Assembly (NCBI RefSeq): GCF_014696925.1
Contig: NZ_JACJQY010000003.1
Span: forward strand, 124,001 to 188,000
From: Phormidium tenue FACHB-1050
GTDB lineage: Bacteria > Cyanobacteriota > Cyanobacteriia > Pseudanabaenales > Pseudanabaenaceae
Reading direction: 5' to 3'
DNA length: 64,000 nt
Position numbers and translations under genes: made by a program. A model generated the notes under the pieces. That model was not told the DNA's origin and made no database searches. It worked only from the letters and a program-made list of their open reading frames with translations. This document shows, in pieces, positions 1 through 8,740 of this stretch (position 1 is its first letter; each line of letters opens with the position of its first letter).

Positions 1-464
1 GGGGTATTGAGGGCTTCAAAGTTATAATAATCAGTCTCAATTTCTGGTCCTTGGGCAACTGTAAAACCTAAGCCCACCAGAATATCTAGCATACGGTCAA
101 TTGTGCTTTGAATGGGGTGCTGTCTACCTTGATAGGAATTCAATATTCCTGGCATTGTCACATCAAGGGTTTCCGCCTCCAAACGCTTAGCAATTACTGA
201 TTGCTGAATCGTAATTTTGCGTTCTTCTAGCTGGGTCTGGAGAGCTTGCTTAACTTGATTGGCGATCGCACCAACTTGAGGGCGTTCTTCAGCAGATAGC
301 TTACCCATAGCGCCAAGAATTTGAGAGAGCGTGCCTTTCTTTCCTAAGTACTCTACCCTTAACTGTTCTAATTCTTCAGGCGTTTGCACATCTCCAACTG
401 ATTTTGTTGCGAGTTCTGCTAGAGATTGCAATTGAGCGGTTAAGCTCTCTAAGTCCGTTGCCAT
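1..464 (-). CDS. pheS: Phenylalanine--tRNA ligase alpha subunit, N-terminal part (cut by window edge)
   Basis: Charges tRNA-Phe as the alpha subunit of the cytoplasmic alpha2-beta2 PheRS. About 154 N-terminal residues are visible, from the ATG at 464 (MATDLESL...) leftwards off the window. Residues 1-90 form the charged coiled-coil tRNA-binding arm (LRVEYLGKKGTLSQIL is typical). The start of the class II catalytic core follows (LGFTVAQGPEIETDYYNFEALN), which is diagnostic for PheS. The C-terminal two thirds lie outside the window. The frame is open to the edge with no disruption. Confidence 0.95.
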   Translation of the reverse strand, partial: MATDLESLTAQLQSLAELATKSVGDVQTPEELEQLRVEYLGKKGTLSQILGAMGKLSAEERPQVGAIANQVKQALQTQLEERKITIQQSVIAKRLEAETLDVTMPGILNSYQGRQHPIQSTIDRMLDILVGLGFTVAQGPEIETDYYNFEALNT

Positions 465-579
465 CAACGTTTCCTATTTATTTATGAAGAATTTTTGCTG
501 TCCTAACTTTAGCAGAAAAAATACAAGCTCTGCGGTGATTGGTCAATTTTCTTGGTATATTCCCGAAAGCTAGAGACAA

Positions 580-637
580 AGCTTTTATCCCAATTCACGA
601 AAGTGTGACAACACTTTCGTGAATTGGGATAAAAGCT
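580..637. repeat. Long perfect hairpin (27-bp arms, 4-nt loop)
   Basis: Arms 580-606 and 611-637 are exact inverted copies around GACA. It lies between the pheS start and the 3' end of the LysM/M23 gene, so it is upstream of pheS and not simply a terminator. It contains CAATTCACGAAAGTGT. A related CAATTCACaaa/TTTTGTGAATT hairpin occurs near 48069. Confidence 0.85.
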
Positions 638-651
638 AGAGTGTATAAACC

Positions 652-688
652 AAAAGCCGAGAGTTTGCTTAGCAAACTCTCGGCTTTT
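652..688 (-). terminator. Hairpin terminator after the LysM/M23 peptidase gene
   Basis: 17-bp perfect arms (AAAAGCCGAGAGTTTGC and its complement) around TTA, 22 bp beyond the stop codon of the minus-strand peptidase gene. On that strand the stem is followed by a weak T-rich run. The tip is GC-TTA-GC, the form shared by most hairpins in this window. Confidence 0.75.
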
Positions 689-709
689 TAAAAAGATAGG
701 ATTTAATCT

Positions 710-3253
710 CTATCTTTTAGCACTAGCTAAGAAAGCCATTGGATCAATCGGGCTACCACCATTTGGACGGATCTCAAAGTGGAGGTGGGGACCTGTACTG
801 AAGCCAGTACTGCCCATTGCACCAATTATCTGTCCTTGTCCAACTGTCTGTCCTTCTTTGACATAGAGTTCATTGAGGTGGGCATATCTGGTGATCGTGC
901 CGTCAGCATGACGGATATCGATCATATTACCGTAGCCACCATCGTTCCACTGGGAATACTCAATTACACCTGATGCTGCTGCCAAGATTGGTGTGCCAAT
1001 AGGTGCTGCAATGTCAATACCAGCATGAATTCTTCCCCAACGCCAGCCATACCCAGAGGTAAAGACACCATCAGCAGGCCAGATAAAGCCTGTCGATAAT
1101 CCATAATCTTGGACATCAGGCAAGTAAGCACTGGCTGTCAGTTGTGGTAATTGAGGAGAAATTCCTGAACGATCCCCTGGATTGGCGATCGCACTACGAC
1201 TGCTGTCAAAATTGCGATCAGGATTAGGGGAAGCATTTAAATTTGCGGCTGCAATCTTGGCTGCTTCTAGCTTACGAGCTTCTTCGGCTCTGCGTGCTGC
1301 TTCTTTGATTTCTGCATCACGAACTTTAGCATTCAGTTGATCTACTTCAGACTCTAAGCGCTTCACTTCTAGAGAAGTCATCCTTGCTTCTGGCTCAGGC
1401 AATAGAGCCACTTGATTTGGCTGGGTAACAATTGTTGCTTGTTGGTCAACAGAAGCCGAAGCAGGAACCTTTGGGGCAAGACTAGCTGCTAGCCTTGCAG
1501 GAATCTGGATGTTTGGTTCCGATGCGGGTTGAGAGATCGCAGATATTGGCTCAAGATTATTGGTGTTGCCTTGCTCGATCGCTCGACTGGAAGGAATAGT
1601 CGGAGTTGATATAGCTGCTACAGGTGCAGGCTTGGCAATTGGCTCGGCTGCTGGTTGGTTAACCGTTTCTACTGGAGCATTACCTAGGCTGACTCGCTGT
1701 TCCTTGATCAATGCTGTAGGAATCTGGGGAACTGACAAAGCTGCTGCAATTCTGGGAGAGAATTGGATCTTAGGTTCAGCCACTGGCTTAGAAGAATTAG
1801 CTTCGATAGGGATTGAGCGACTGCTACTGTACTGCTCAGCTGCTGTCGCCGCAGGGATTGACGGTGTAGAGATCGATCTAGCTGGTAGATTAAGAGCCGT
1901 TGGAGATAGTGCAGGGGTTTTCTTGTTGTTAGAACCACCTAGCTCACCCAGTAGCTGTTCAGGAGCAAAGGGGAAAAGCGCAACCGCAACTTTAACTGCT
2001 GGCTCATTAGCAACTGGTAAACTTGTTTGCAAAGCCGTGGGCTTAGTTTGCAAACTGGCTGACTGTTCTTGAGCAGGAGCAACTGGCAGATTATTAGAAG
2101 CTTCAGAGCCAGTTAGCTGCATTAAACCGTCCCAAGGAGAAACACGGTTAGCTGCTGCGATCTTAGTGACTGTCTCCTTGGGCAAAACCATCGGTGTTGC
2201 AGCCGTAACTCTTACTGGTTCAACTTCTCTAGAAGTCGAAGAAACTCTTGTAGTCTCAGACAAAGTTGCTACAGGAGATGGGATTTGCTTGATTGGCTTC
2301 TCATTAGAAGAGGCGATCGTTTGAGTGGCTGGTAGATTGCGCTCTTGAGGTAGCTTTAACTCTTGATTAAGTTCTAACCATTGAGGATTTTCTAGCTTAT
2401 TTGCTTCAATGATTGACTTTTGGGTAATACCGTAGCGGCGAGCAATGGTCTCGATCGTATCGCCGTTCTGGACACGGTAGGAAGTATACTTTGGCTGCTT
2501 AGAGATAGAGTTCTCCGCAACATTTGACTTAGAATTAGTGCTAGCTAAGGTAGCGATTGCTTTTTTGCCTTCTAATTCTTGCAAACGCTGCATTAAGCGC
2601 TCTTTCTCAGCCATTAACTGTCTTTTGACATGACCTTCTTTAACTTGCATTAAGGTCGAGACATTGCCTGGAATCACCAGAGGCTGATCAATTGCTAAGA
2701 AATCGCCAGAAGTTAAGGAGGTAAACTTAATAATCTCGTTCTTAGGAACGTTGTAGTAACTAGAAATAGCTTCCAAAGTATCGCCTGGTTTAACCTTGTG
2801 AACCAAACCGTTCACAGGAGGGATGACCAACTTCGCGCCTGGTTGCAATTCAGTATTTGCACTTATGTTGTTTGAAGCTGCGATCGCTGCCGCATCAACT
2901 TGATAAACTTGAGTTAATTTCCATAAAGTTTCATCTTCACGCACTTCATGGACGATTACGCCTTGGGCTTGATCCCATGTACCTGAGGCGATCGCAGTTC
3001 TTGCCATTTCGTATTTGCGATCCTGATTTTGTGCCATCACATCAGTCAAGGTTCGAGATGATGCAGCAACAGGCGATGCCTTGAGGTTATTATTTGCTGT
3101 TTGTTGGTTAACCAACACCCCCACTGTTCCAGCGGATAGAGCAAAACCCAAAACTGCAAGCGAACGACGCACCTTCAGAGAGGTCATCTTTTCGCCCAAT
3201 GTCAGGGAAACATTGGTTGTTAGATCCTCGTCTTTGGAAGATATCTTTTTCAA
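710..3253 (-). CDS. LysM-repeat M23 peptidoglycan metallopeptidase
   Basis: Predicted cell-envelope zinc endopeptidase of 847 aa. A short basic cytoplasmic segment and one membrane helix (about 30-50) are followed by three LysM modules (about 100-146, 149-196, 256-304) that bind peptidoglycan. Then come a long Pro/Ala/Ser-rich spacer, a short charged coiled coil (about 620-670) and a C-terminal M23 (lysostaphin/NlpD-type) domain from about 722. The metal ligands are visible: His743 and Asp747 in HAGID, and the HLH motif at 823-825. The domain therefore looks catalytically intact rather than an EnvC/NlpD-like activator. The gene is monocistronic, with a hairpin terminator downstream and a 1-kb upstream region shared with the divergent GH57 gene. 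The exact substrate bond is not inferable. Confidence 0.9.
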   Translation of the reverse strand: MKKISSKDEDLTTNVSLTLGEKMTSLKVRRSLAVLGFALSAGTVGVLVNQQTANNNLKASPVAASSRTLTDVMAQNQDRKYEMARTAIASGTWDQAQGVIVHEVREDETLWKLTQVYQVDAAAIAASNNISANTELQPGAKLVIPPVNGLVHKVKPGDTLEAISSYYNVPKNEIIKFTSLTSGDFLAIDQPLVIPGNVSTLMQVKEGHVKRQLMAEKERLMQRLQELEGKKAIATLASTNSKSNVAENSISKQPKYTSYRVQNGDTIETIARRYGITQKSIIEANKLENPQWLELNQELKLPQERNLPATQTIASSNEKPIKQIPSPVATLSETTRVSSTSREVEPVRVTAATPMVLPKETVTKIAAANRVSPWDGLMQLTGSEASNNLPVAPAQEQSASLQTKPTALQTSLPVANEPAVKVAVALFPFAPEQLLGELGGSNNKKTPALSPTALNLPARSISTPSIPAATAAEQYSSSRSIPIEANSSKPVAEPKIQFSPRIAAALSVPQIPTALIKEQRVSLGNAPVETVNQPAAEPIAKPAPVAAISTPTIPSSRAIEQGNTNNLEPISAISQPASEPNIQIPARLAASLAPKVPASASVDQQATIVTQPNQVALLPEPEARMTSLEVKRLESEVDQLNAKVRDAEIKEAARRAEEARKLEAAKIAAANLNASPNPDRNFDSSRSAIANPGDRSGISPQLPQLTASAYLPDVQDYGLSTGFIWPADGVFTSGYGWRWGRIHAGIDIAAPIGTPILAAASGVIEYSQWNDGGYGNMIDIRHADGTITRYAHLNELYVKEGQTVGQGQIIGAMGSTGFSTGPHLHFEIRPNGGSPIDPMAFLASAKR

Positions 3254-4295
3254 AAAACTGCCTCCTCTAAACTAGCTTTGCTCCTGATAAATCAAGTGTG
3301 AGAATAAAGCGAGTTAAATAATTGAGCCTATTTAAGTTTAGCTAATTATCAACCCACTAAGGAGCAATTACAGATCATAAGTTACCTTGATTTTTTCCTT
3401 AAAACAAGTTCATGATGAACAGCAGAAAATTTGATTTTATGCATTCAAGCCTTGTTTTCTGCTGGATGCATATATGAAAGCGATCTGTCAACCATCAGTT
3501 TGGTAAAATAATCTTGCAAAATCTATAGAAAATCAATTCGTAATTAAATATACCTAAAGATAGTTTTTGTGAAAAACTCTTCTCCCCCGTTATCGTTTTT
3601 TTTGAGTCTACAAAATGATTTTGCTGAATTTGAGATCTTAAAGTATCTCTCATTCCTACAGATAGCAATAGCAGTTATTATAGTTTTCTATGGGTGCAAG
3701 CTCCGAATATCTCTGTTTTACGCTTATTTACTGCGTCTAGCGTTTTAAATTAATTTGTTTTGTTGTGTAAGCTTTTTTTAACAATTTGCTTTAAAAAGTT
3801 TACAAAATAAATCCTAAGTAGAGAATTTACTAGGATGTTGACCATGTGATCAAAGTTTGAAAGGGAGAGGTTCATCTGAATCTCATACTTGCCGTCGCTT
3901 GGGAATGTACAAAAGTGACCTCACACTTTTGTACATTCGTATTACTCCTTTACTTTTGAGGATTTTTGTCTGTAATTTATTCACGATTATTAGGATGTAT
4001 ACATAATTACATTGGGTACATCAATAGCTTAAAATTACTTTAAAAATGCCTTAAAAAATGAAATTACATTTAGAGATAGCAGCTTTGATCAGCATAACCA
4101 CAGTACAGAGACTCTACCCATCTTTAAACTAGAGTTAACGTACTTTATTTATTTGCTCGAAAACCGTTGTCAGACTAATTGAATGGATTTCAATATTCTG
4201 GATAGGCAGCATATAGCTTTGTCTGCCAAATATTGAAATTCCGCCATTTTTAGCACTATAGGCTAATTTAAAGACTTTTTAGGAAAAGAAGATCT
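3254..4295. other. 1-kb AT-rich divergent intergenic region
   Basis: This is the promoter region between the minus-strand LysM/M23 gene and the plus-strand GH57 gene. I see no convincing coding frame. Contents: a 10-bp stem with a 25-nt loop at 3420-3464, about 170 nt before the peptidase start; and a short hairpin at 3903-3938. The rest is AT-rich with many T- and A-runs. No known riboswitch consensus was recognised. Confidence 0.6.
3903..3938. repeat. Short perfect hairpin
   Basis: Arms GAATGTACAAAAGTG and CACTTTTGTACATTC around ACCTCA, lying in the middle of the divergent intergenic region far from either gene. It has no GC-NNN-GC tip, unlike most hairpins in this window. Confidence 0.75.
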
Positions 4296-5894
4296 ATGAG
4301 CATTGGATATCTCGCGCTGGTCTTACACGCTCACCTGCCTTACGTCCGCCACCCTGAAAGCGACTACGTACTTGAAGAAGAATGGCTATATGAGGCGATC
4401 ACCGAGACTTATATTCCCCTAATCAAAGTATATGAGGGGCTGAGGCGAGATGGTATTGATTTTAAAATGACCATGAGCATGACCCCGCCATTGGTATCAA
4501 TGTTGCGTGATCCTCTTCTGCAAGAACGTTATGATAAGCATCTGGCTCTGTTACAGCAATTGGTTGAGCTTGAAGTAATTCGTAATGAACACAATGGTCA
4601 TGTCAAGTATCTTGCTGAGTACTATGTCAAAGAATTTGCCGAAACTCGCGAAACTTGGGAAAAATACGGCGGCGATCTGGTAACTGCATTTAAGCAATTT
4701 CAAGATACAAATAATCTGGAAATCATCACCTGTGGAGCTACTCATGGCTATTTGCCATTGATGAAAATGTATCCAGAGGCAGTCTGGGCTCAACTAGAAG
4801 TCGCAGTTGAACATTACACCCAAGAATTTGGTCGCGCACCGAATGGAATTTGGTTGCCAGAATGTGCTTATTACGATGGGCTAGAAAGATTATTAGCGGA
4901 TGTAGGATTGCGCTATTTTCTGACCGATGGACATGGCATTTTGTACGGTCAGCCTCGACCTCGTTTTGGCACATATGCGCCTGTATTTACGGAAACAGGC
5001 GTAGCTGCATTTGCGCGTGATCATGAGTCATCACAGCAAGTATGGTCATCGAAAGTTGGCTATCCAGGCAATGCTGTTTATCGGGAGTTTTACAAAGATC
5101 TCGGATGGGAGGCGGAGTATGAGTATATCAAGCCGTTTGTGATGCCCAATGGTCAGCGTAAAAACACAGGGGTCAAATACCACCGCATTACAGGAAATGA
5201 TTTTGGGCTAGATGCGAAGCAGCTTTACGATCCTTACTGGGCAAAAGAAAAGGCTGCTGAACATGCTACGAATTTCATGCAAAATCGTGAGCGTCAGATT
5301 GGCTATCTCCATGACATGATGGGTCGTCCGCCCCTTGTGGTATCTCCCTACGATGCTGAGTTGTTTGGACATTGGTGGTATGAAGGTCCTTGGTTTATTG
5401 ACTTTTTGATCCGTAAGTCCCATTACGATCAAACGACCTATGAGATGACGCATCTTGCTGATTATTTACGCGGCAACCCCACTCAACAGGTATCACGTCC
5501 TGCTCAATCTAGTTGGGGTTATAAGGGTTTCCATGAATATTGGCTAAATGAGACGAATGCTTGGGTTTATCAGCATTTACACAAAGGTGCAGAACGGATG
5601 ATCCATCTGTCTTATCGTGAACCTGCGGATGAACTGGAGTGGAGAGCCTTAAATCAGGCTGCTCGTGAGTTGCTTTTGGCACAATCCTCTGATTGGGCTT
5701 TCATTATGCGTACTGGCACGATGGTTCCCTATGCGGTTAGAAGGACGCGATCGCACTTAATGCGATTGGAGAAATTATTTGAAGATATCGAGGCTGGCAA
5801 AATTGACGCTGGTTGGTTGGAGAAAATTGAATATATAGACAATATATTCCCTGACATTAATTACAGAACCTATCGACCACTGACTGCTGGCTAA
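4296..5894 (+). CDS. GH57-family 1,4-alpha-glucan branching enzyme
   Basis: 532 aa, the usual length for the bacterial GH57 branching enzymes. Makes alpha-1,6 branches in glycogen in the cytoplasm. The N terminus MSIGYLALVLHAHLPYVRHP holds the HAHLPY motif of GH57 at 11-16. The predicted nucleophile is Glu189 in GIWLPECAY and the acid/base is Asp353 in SPYDAELFGHWW; both fall where family members place them. A (beta/alpha)7-barrel plus a C-terminal helical domain is expected. An AGGAAAAG ribosome-binding site precedes the ATG. It stands alone, with no glg genes nearby, and is followed by a hairpin terminator. An alpha-amylase-like GH57 activity is the alternative. Confidence 0.88.
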   Translation: MSIGYLALVLHAHLPYVRHPESDYVLEEEWLYEAITETYIPLIKVYEGLRRDGIDFKMTMSMTPPLVSMLRDPLLQERYDKHLALLQQLVELEVIRNEHNGHVKYLAEYYVKEFAETRETWEKYGGDLVTAFKQFQDTNNLEIITCGATHGYLPLMKMYPEAVWAQLEVAVEHYTQEFGRAPNGIWLPECAYYDGLERLLADVGLRYFLTDGHGILYGQPRPRFGTYAPVFTETGVAAFARDHESSQQVWSSKVGYPGNAVYREFYKDLGWEAEYEYIKPFVMPNGQRKNTGVKYHRITGNDFGLDAKQLYDPYWAKEKAAEHATNFMQNRERQIGYLHDMMGRPPLVVSPYDAELFGHWWYEGPWFIDFLIRKSHYDQTTYEMTHLADYLRGNPTQQVSRPAQSSWGYKGFHEYWLNETNAWVYQHLHKGAERMIHLSYREPADELEWRALNQAARELLLAQSSDWAFIMRTGTMVPYAVRRTRSHLMRLEKLFEDIEAGKIDAGWLEKIEYIDNIFPDINYRTYRPLTAG

Positions 5895-5906
5895 TTGATT
5901 CAGTAC

Positions 5907-5957
5907 AAACCCAAAAGAGAAAAGAGGCGCATTGCGCCTCTTTTCTCTTTTGGGTTT
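5907..5957 (+). terminator. Hairpin after GH57 gene (AAACCCAA-type)
   Basis: 24-bp perfect arms around ATT, with outer blocks AAACCCAA/TTGGGTTT and inner GGCGC-ATT-GCGCC. It starts 12 bp after the GH57 stop. It shares the outer AAACCCAA block with the MITE-like elements but lacks their longer terminal repeats. Confidence 0.8.
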
Positions 5958-5972
5958 GCTAAAAAAGTTTTG

Positions 5973-6089
5973 TATAGCTGTCGCCAAGTGTATAAGGACA
6001 TAAAACCCAAGAAGAGAATGGCGGCGCGAAGCGCCGCCATTCTCTTCTTGGGTTTTGCTTTTGTCCTAACACAATTGACGGTAGCTATA
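5973..6089. mobile_element. MITE-like element, TATAGC family (117 bp)
   Basis: Starts TATAGCTGTCGCCAAGTGTA and ends with the imperfect complement ...GACGGTAGCTATA. Both ends carry a GGACA/TGTCC block next to AAAACCCAA/TTGGGTTTT. The centre is a perfect hairpin whose variable block (GAAGAGAATGG) is matched in the other arm, with inner GGCGGCGC-GAA-GCGCCGCC. It encodes no protein. Related copies are at 19744, 29233, 29368, 30527, 30717 and 48117. Confidence 0.85.
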
Positions 6090-6208
6090 ATACAAGACTT
6101 TTTCTTTACATTTATTTAACAAAGTATTAGTAGCATATGCTACCGTTTAGATAATTATATGTTATGGTACTCATATGTAAACAATATGTAATTAAAAGGA
6201 TATTAGCG

Positions 6209-6364
6209 ATGAATACTCTTCAAAGAAAGGCTGAAGCTGCTGCAAATCATAAAGCCAATCTATCAGCCTCAGTCAAGCGCCGTATGGAAGTTGCTCGTTC
6301 TAATAATGACGCTGGATTACTAAATGTCCTAGAACAAGAAATGAAGCAACTGGGCTTGAATTAG
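6209..6364 (+). CDS. Small conserved-looking hypothetical protein (51 aa)
   Basis: Charged, helical 51-aa protein (MNTLQRKAEAAANHKANLSA... ending EQEMKQLGLN). I chose the ATG at 6209 because AAAAGGA sits 8 nt before it. An in-frame ATG at 6164 has no Shine-Dalgarno. The composition is soluble with no membrane segment, and the C-terminal half is an amphipathic helix. It is followed at once by a bidirectional terminator shared with tldD. Function unknown. Confidence 0.6.
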   Translation: MNTLQRKAEAAANHKANLSASVKRRMEVARSNNDAGLLNVLEQEMKQLGLN

Positions 6365-6396
6365 ACAAAAAAGGGACGCTTAGCGTCCCTTTTTGT
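6365..6396. terminator. Bidirectional terminator between the 51-aa gene and tldD
   Basis: Stem AAAGGGACGC / GCGTCCCTTT with loop TTA and A-run/T-run flanks. It lies between two convergent stop codons and touches the tldD stop. Confidence 0.85.
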
Positions 6397-7838
6397 TAGG
6401 ATGCACCGCCGAAAACTTCAATGTTTTCAAATAAACAGACGGGTGAAGCATGTCCTACACGGATTACTTGGTTAGGCTCGCCTTTGCCACAAAAGGGGGA
6501 ACCATAGGCTTCGACAGTGTAGCGATCGCCTACTTTTGTCAGGCTATTCCAGAATTGATTGGTAATCCCGCGATAATTAGGATTACGCAGAGTTTTGGTT
6601 AATTTGCCATTTTCGATGAGTTTTGCGTATTCGCAGCCAAATTGAAACTTATTGCGATAATCATCAATTGACCAAGAGCGATTGGATTCCATATATACGC
6701 CACTTTCAACATTGGCGATAATTTCTTCAAAGGATTGTTCGCCTTCTTCAAGGTTAATATTTGCCATGCGATCAATCGCGGGACGATTCCACGAAGTTGC
6801 TCTGGCATTAGCGACACCCTCGATACCCGATCGCACTTGACTTTCAGTGCTGCCTAAACCTCGTAAAAGCTTACCTTCTTTAATTAAATATTCTTTGGTA
6901 GCAGGTATTCCTGAATCATCAAAGGCATAGCTAGCAAATTCGCCAGCCATTGTGGGGTCAAATGAGACATTCATCAGTGATGAACCATACTGCATATTGC
7001 CAAAGTCTTCGAGTTTGACAAAGCTGCCACCTGCATAATTGCGCTCATCTCCTAGGATGCGATCGATTTCTAAGGGATGTCCGATGCTTTCATGGATTTG
7101 TAGCAACATTTGATCTGGTGCAAGGACTAGTGCTGTGGTTTCCGTAGGACATTCGGTTGCTGAGAGTAGTTCTATCGCTTGTTCGCCGATAATTTGCGCT
7201 CTTTGCAAAATTGATTGGCGATCAAATACTTCCATGCCGATTTGATTGCATCGCGCAAGTTGTCCGTTATCACCACGTCGTTGAATGATCGCACCATCTT
7301 GAGCCGTAGCCGCATAGTCTGTGGCTATGGTCAGAAATTTTTGATAAATGTCAGAGCCGTTACTACTAACAAAGTTGGTTTCAATTTCAGTAATGACAGC
7401 ATAGGCACTAGTTTTGACGATCTTGTCAGAAACTTTTAAGGTGTCGCAGATCTCGATCAAGAGTTCATTAATTTCTTGCGGGGCGATCGCATCCGACGGT
7501 TTGAGAAATGGTGAGAAGTACTGCCCGATCGCCTGTGGTCGTTGAGCGATCGTAAAGCGATGTACAGCCCATTTCGCAGCAGTTTTCGCTTGTTGATAGG
7601 CTTTCTGCGCCGTGATTTGAATATTTTCGAGATCCAGGTGATTGGTACTAGCATAGCCAAACTGTCCGTCAGCTAATACTTCGATCATCACGCCGTGGGA
7701 CTGGCTACGTCCATTGGACTGGGGGTTGCGATCGCGTACATATCGAGTCGTATTAATTTCTTTGACTTCACGTAAGCCGATCCATTCAGCAGATGGTAGA
7801 TCAATATGAGATAAGGCGGCTTTTAAATCAAATTGCAT
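6396..7838 (-). CDS. tldD: TldD/PmbA-family metalloprotease
   Basis: 480 aa from the ATG at 7838. Longer in-frame starts would run into the tRNA-Gly gene and its terminator, so they are rejected. TldD/TldE proteins form a cytoplasmic protease that trims unstructured peptides and matures some modified peptides and antitoxins. The zinc-site HExxxH motif is visible as HESIGH in the segment LQIHESIGHPLEIDRILG, which marks the catalytic TldD-type partner rather than TldE/PmbA. The C terminus shows the conserved GKGEPNQVIRVGHASP segment. The partner gene is not in this window. It ends at a bidirectional terminator. Confidence 0.9.
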   Translation of the reverse strand: MQFDLKAALSHIDLPSAEWIGLREVKEINTTRYVRDRNPQSNGRSQSHGVMIEVLADGQFGYASTNHLDLENIQITAQKAYQQAKTAAKWAVHRFTIAQRPQAIGQYFSPFLKPSDAIAPQEINELLIEICDTLKVSDKIVKTSAYAVITEIETNFVSSNGSDIYQKFLTIATDYAATAQDGAIIQRRGDNGQLARCNQIGMEVFDRQSILQRAQIIGEQAIELLSATECPTETTALVLAPDQMLLQIHESIGHPLEIDRILGDERNYAGGSFVKLEDFGNMQYGSSLMNVSFDPTMAGEFASYAFDDSGIPATKEYLIKEGKLLRGLGSTESQVRSGIEGVANARATSWNRPAIDRMANINLEEGEQSFEEIIANVESGVYMESNRSWSIDDYRNKFQFGCEYAKLIENGKLTKTLRNPNYRGITNQFWNSLTKVGDRYTVEAYGSPFCGKGEPNQVIRVGHASPVCLFENIEVFGGAS

Positions 7839-7850
7839 CAGTAAAGTCCA

Positions 7851-7887
7851 TAAAGTAAAAGGTACGCAAAGCGTACCTTTTACTTTA
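7851..7887. terminator. Hairpin after tRNA-Gly
   Basis: 17-bp perfect arms (TAAAGTAAAAGGTACGC and complement) around AAA. It lies 11 bp past the 3' end of tRNA-Gly and just upstream of the tldD start. It probably ends tRNA transcription. Confidence 0.75.
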
Positions 7888-7898
7888 TCAACTATTAA

Positions 7899-7969
7899 GC
7901 GGGTGATGGGATTCGAACCCACGACATTCTCCTTGGCAAGGAGATGCTCTACCACTGAGCCACACCCGC
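7899..7969 (-). tRNA. tRNA-Gly (GCC)
   Basis: 71-nt cloverleaf on the minus strand. Acceptor GCGGGTG pairs with CACCCGC, the D arm contains GCTCAGTGGTAGAGC, the anticodon loop is TTGCCAA (anticodon GCC) in stem CTCCT/AGGAG, and the T arm is GTGGGTTCGAATCCCAT. CCA is not encoded. Decodes GGC/GGU. Confidence 0.97.
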
Positions 7970-8069
7970 ATTTCTAAACTCACTTAGTGCTTTGTTAAGT
8001 CACTTGATTGCGTTTAGCGCTTTATTAATATGACAAACATTGCGATTAATGTCAACTATTTTTTTATCT

Positions 8070-8108
8070 CTAAAAGATTAGGGGCACGAAGCGCCCCTAA
8101 TCTTTTAG
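8070..8108 (-). terminator. Hairpin at the 3' end of the flavin reductase gene
   Basis: Near-perfect 18-bp arms (CTAAAAGATTAGGGGC and complement) around GAA. The left part of the stem, read on the minus strand, overlaps the stop codon of the flavin reductase gene. Confidence 0.8.
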
Positions 8109-8593
8109 TATTTGAAGCCATTTTTGCGAGTGTGGATGGCAGGTTCGCCATCACGGAGGCGATCGCCTGCGGTGATGGTTGCCAAAATTACAGTGTGGTC
8201 TCCAGCATCGAGACTACCTGTCACTGTTGCATCAAGATAGGCGATCGCCTCAGTTAGGTAGGGCTGACCACTGGGGGCTGTGGTGGTATCAATCCCATCA
8301 AAAGGATCAACATCGGGAGCAAACCCTTTGGCAAAATGTCCGATAATTTTGCCATTTCCTTTTTCGGCAATATTAATTACTACTGGACTGCCGATGGTCA
8401 AAAAAGACTCAATGGGTCTACCTTTGCCAACGATGATTGTTACAGAAGGAGGGTTAAATCCAGCCTGTTGCACCCATGAAGCGAGCATGGTGGCAGTTTT
8501 GCCATTTTGTTGAGATGTAACAATAAACAACCCACTGGGGATCGCACCGATGGCGGCTCCGAGTTGTTCATCTTGAGATGTGGTAACGGTCAT
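8105..8593 (-). CDS. Flavin reductase-like domain protein (FMN-binding split barrel)
   Basis: 162-aa single-domain protein. The order IPSGLFIVTSQQNGKTATMLASWVQQAGFNPPSVTIIV is the flavin-binding core of the flavin_reduct family, and it closely resembles the C-terminal flavin reductase domain of cyanobacterial flavodiiron (Flv) proteins. Here it stands alone, without the metallo-beta-lactamase or flavodoxin domains. It probably binds FMN and uses NAD(P)H. It is transcribed alone and ends in a hairpin overlapping its stop. Whether it is a free reductase or a remnant of an Flv gene cannot be decided here, but nothing in the flanks looks like a decayed Flv domain. Confidence 0.85.
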   Translation of the reverse strand: MTVTTSQDEQLGAAIGAIPSGLFIVTSQQNGKTATMLASWVQQAGFNPPSVTIIVGKGRPIESFLTIGSPVVINIAEKGNGKIIGHFAKGFAPDVDPFDGIDTTTAPSGQPYLTEAIAYLDATVTGSLDAGDHTVILATITAGDRLRDGEPAIHTRKNGFKY

Positions 8594-8633
8594 TATTCAC
8601 TAAAATTATAAAAAGACTTTTTTTAGCTTAACT

Positions 8634-8737
8634 TACAGCGCTTTGCGCTCAAAACCAAACCAAGAGATTTTTTGAAAGTTTGTTTTGCAATCCTTTCAAA
8701 AAATCTCTTTTGGGTCGTTTGCTCGCTAATTGCTGTA
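8634..8737. mobile_element. MITE-like element, TACAGC family (about 104 bp)
   Basis: Ends TACAGCGCTTTGCGCT... and ...ATTGCTGTA form imperfect terminal repeats. The core at 8662-8709 is an imperfect hairpin (AAGAGATTTTTTGAAAG and complement). The same layout, with a perfect core, is found at 30639-30720. Confidence 0.65.
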
Positions 8738-8740
8738 GTA

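Noticed and set aside
1560..2072. 170-codon open frame opposite the LysM/M23 gene
   Set aside because: It is a shadow of the Pro/Ala-rich spacer on the other strand, with no start signal and skewed composition.
3254..4295. Known riboswitch (c-di-AMP type) or Yfr-type RNA in the 1-kb gap
   Set aside because: No consensus segments of these RNAs were found; the ACCTCACAC string at 3916 sits in a hairpin loop and does not have the expected flanking layout.
7839..7955. Longer start for the TldD gene
   Set aside because: It would place the N terminus inside tRNA-Gly and its terminator.
8030..8513. Plus-strand frames opposite the flavin reductase
   Set aside because: They mirror the minus-strand gene and its terminator and show no protein-like pattern.
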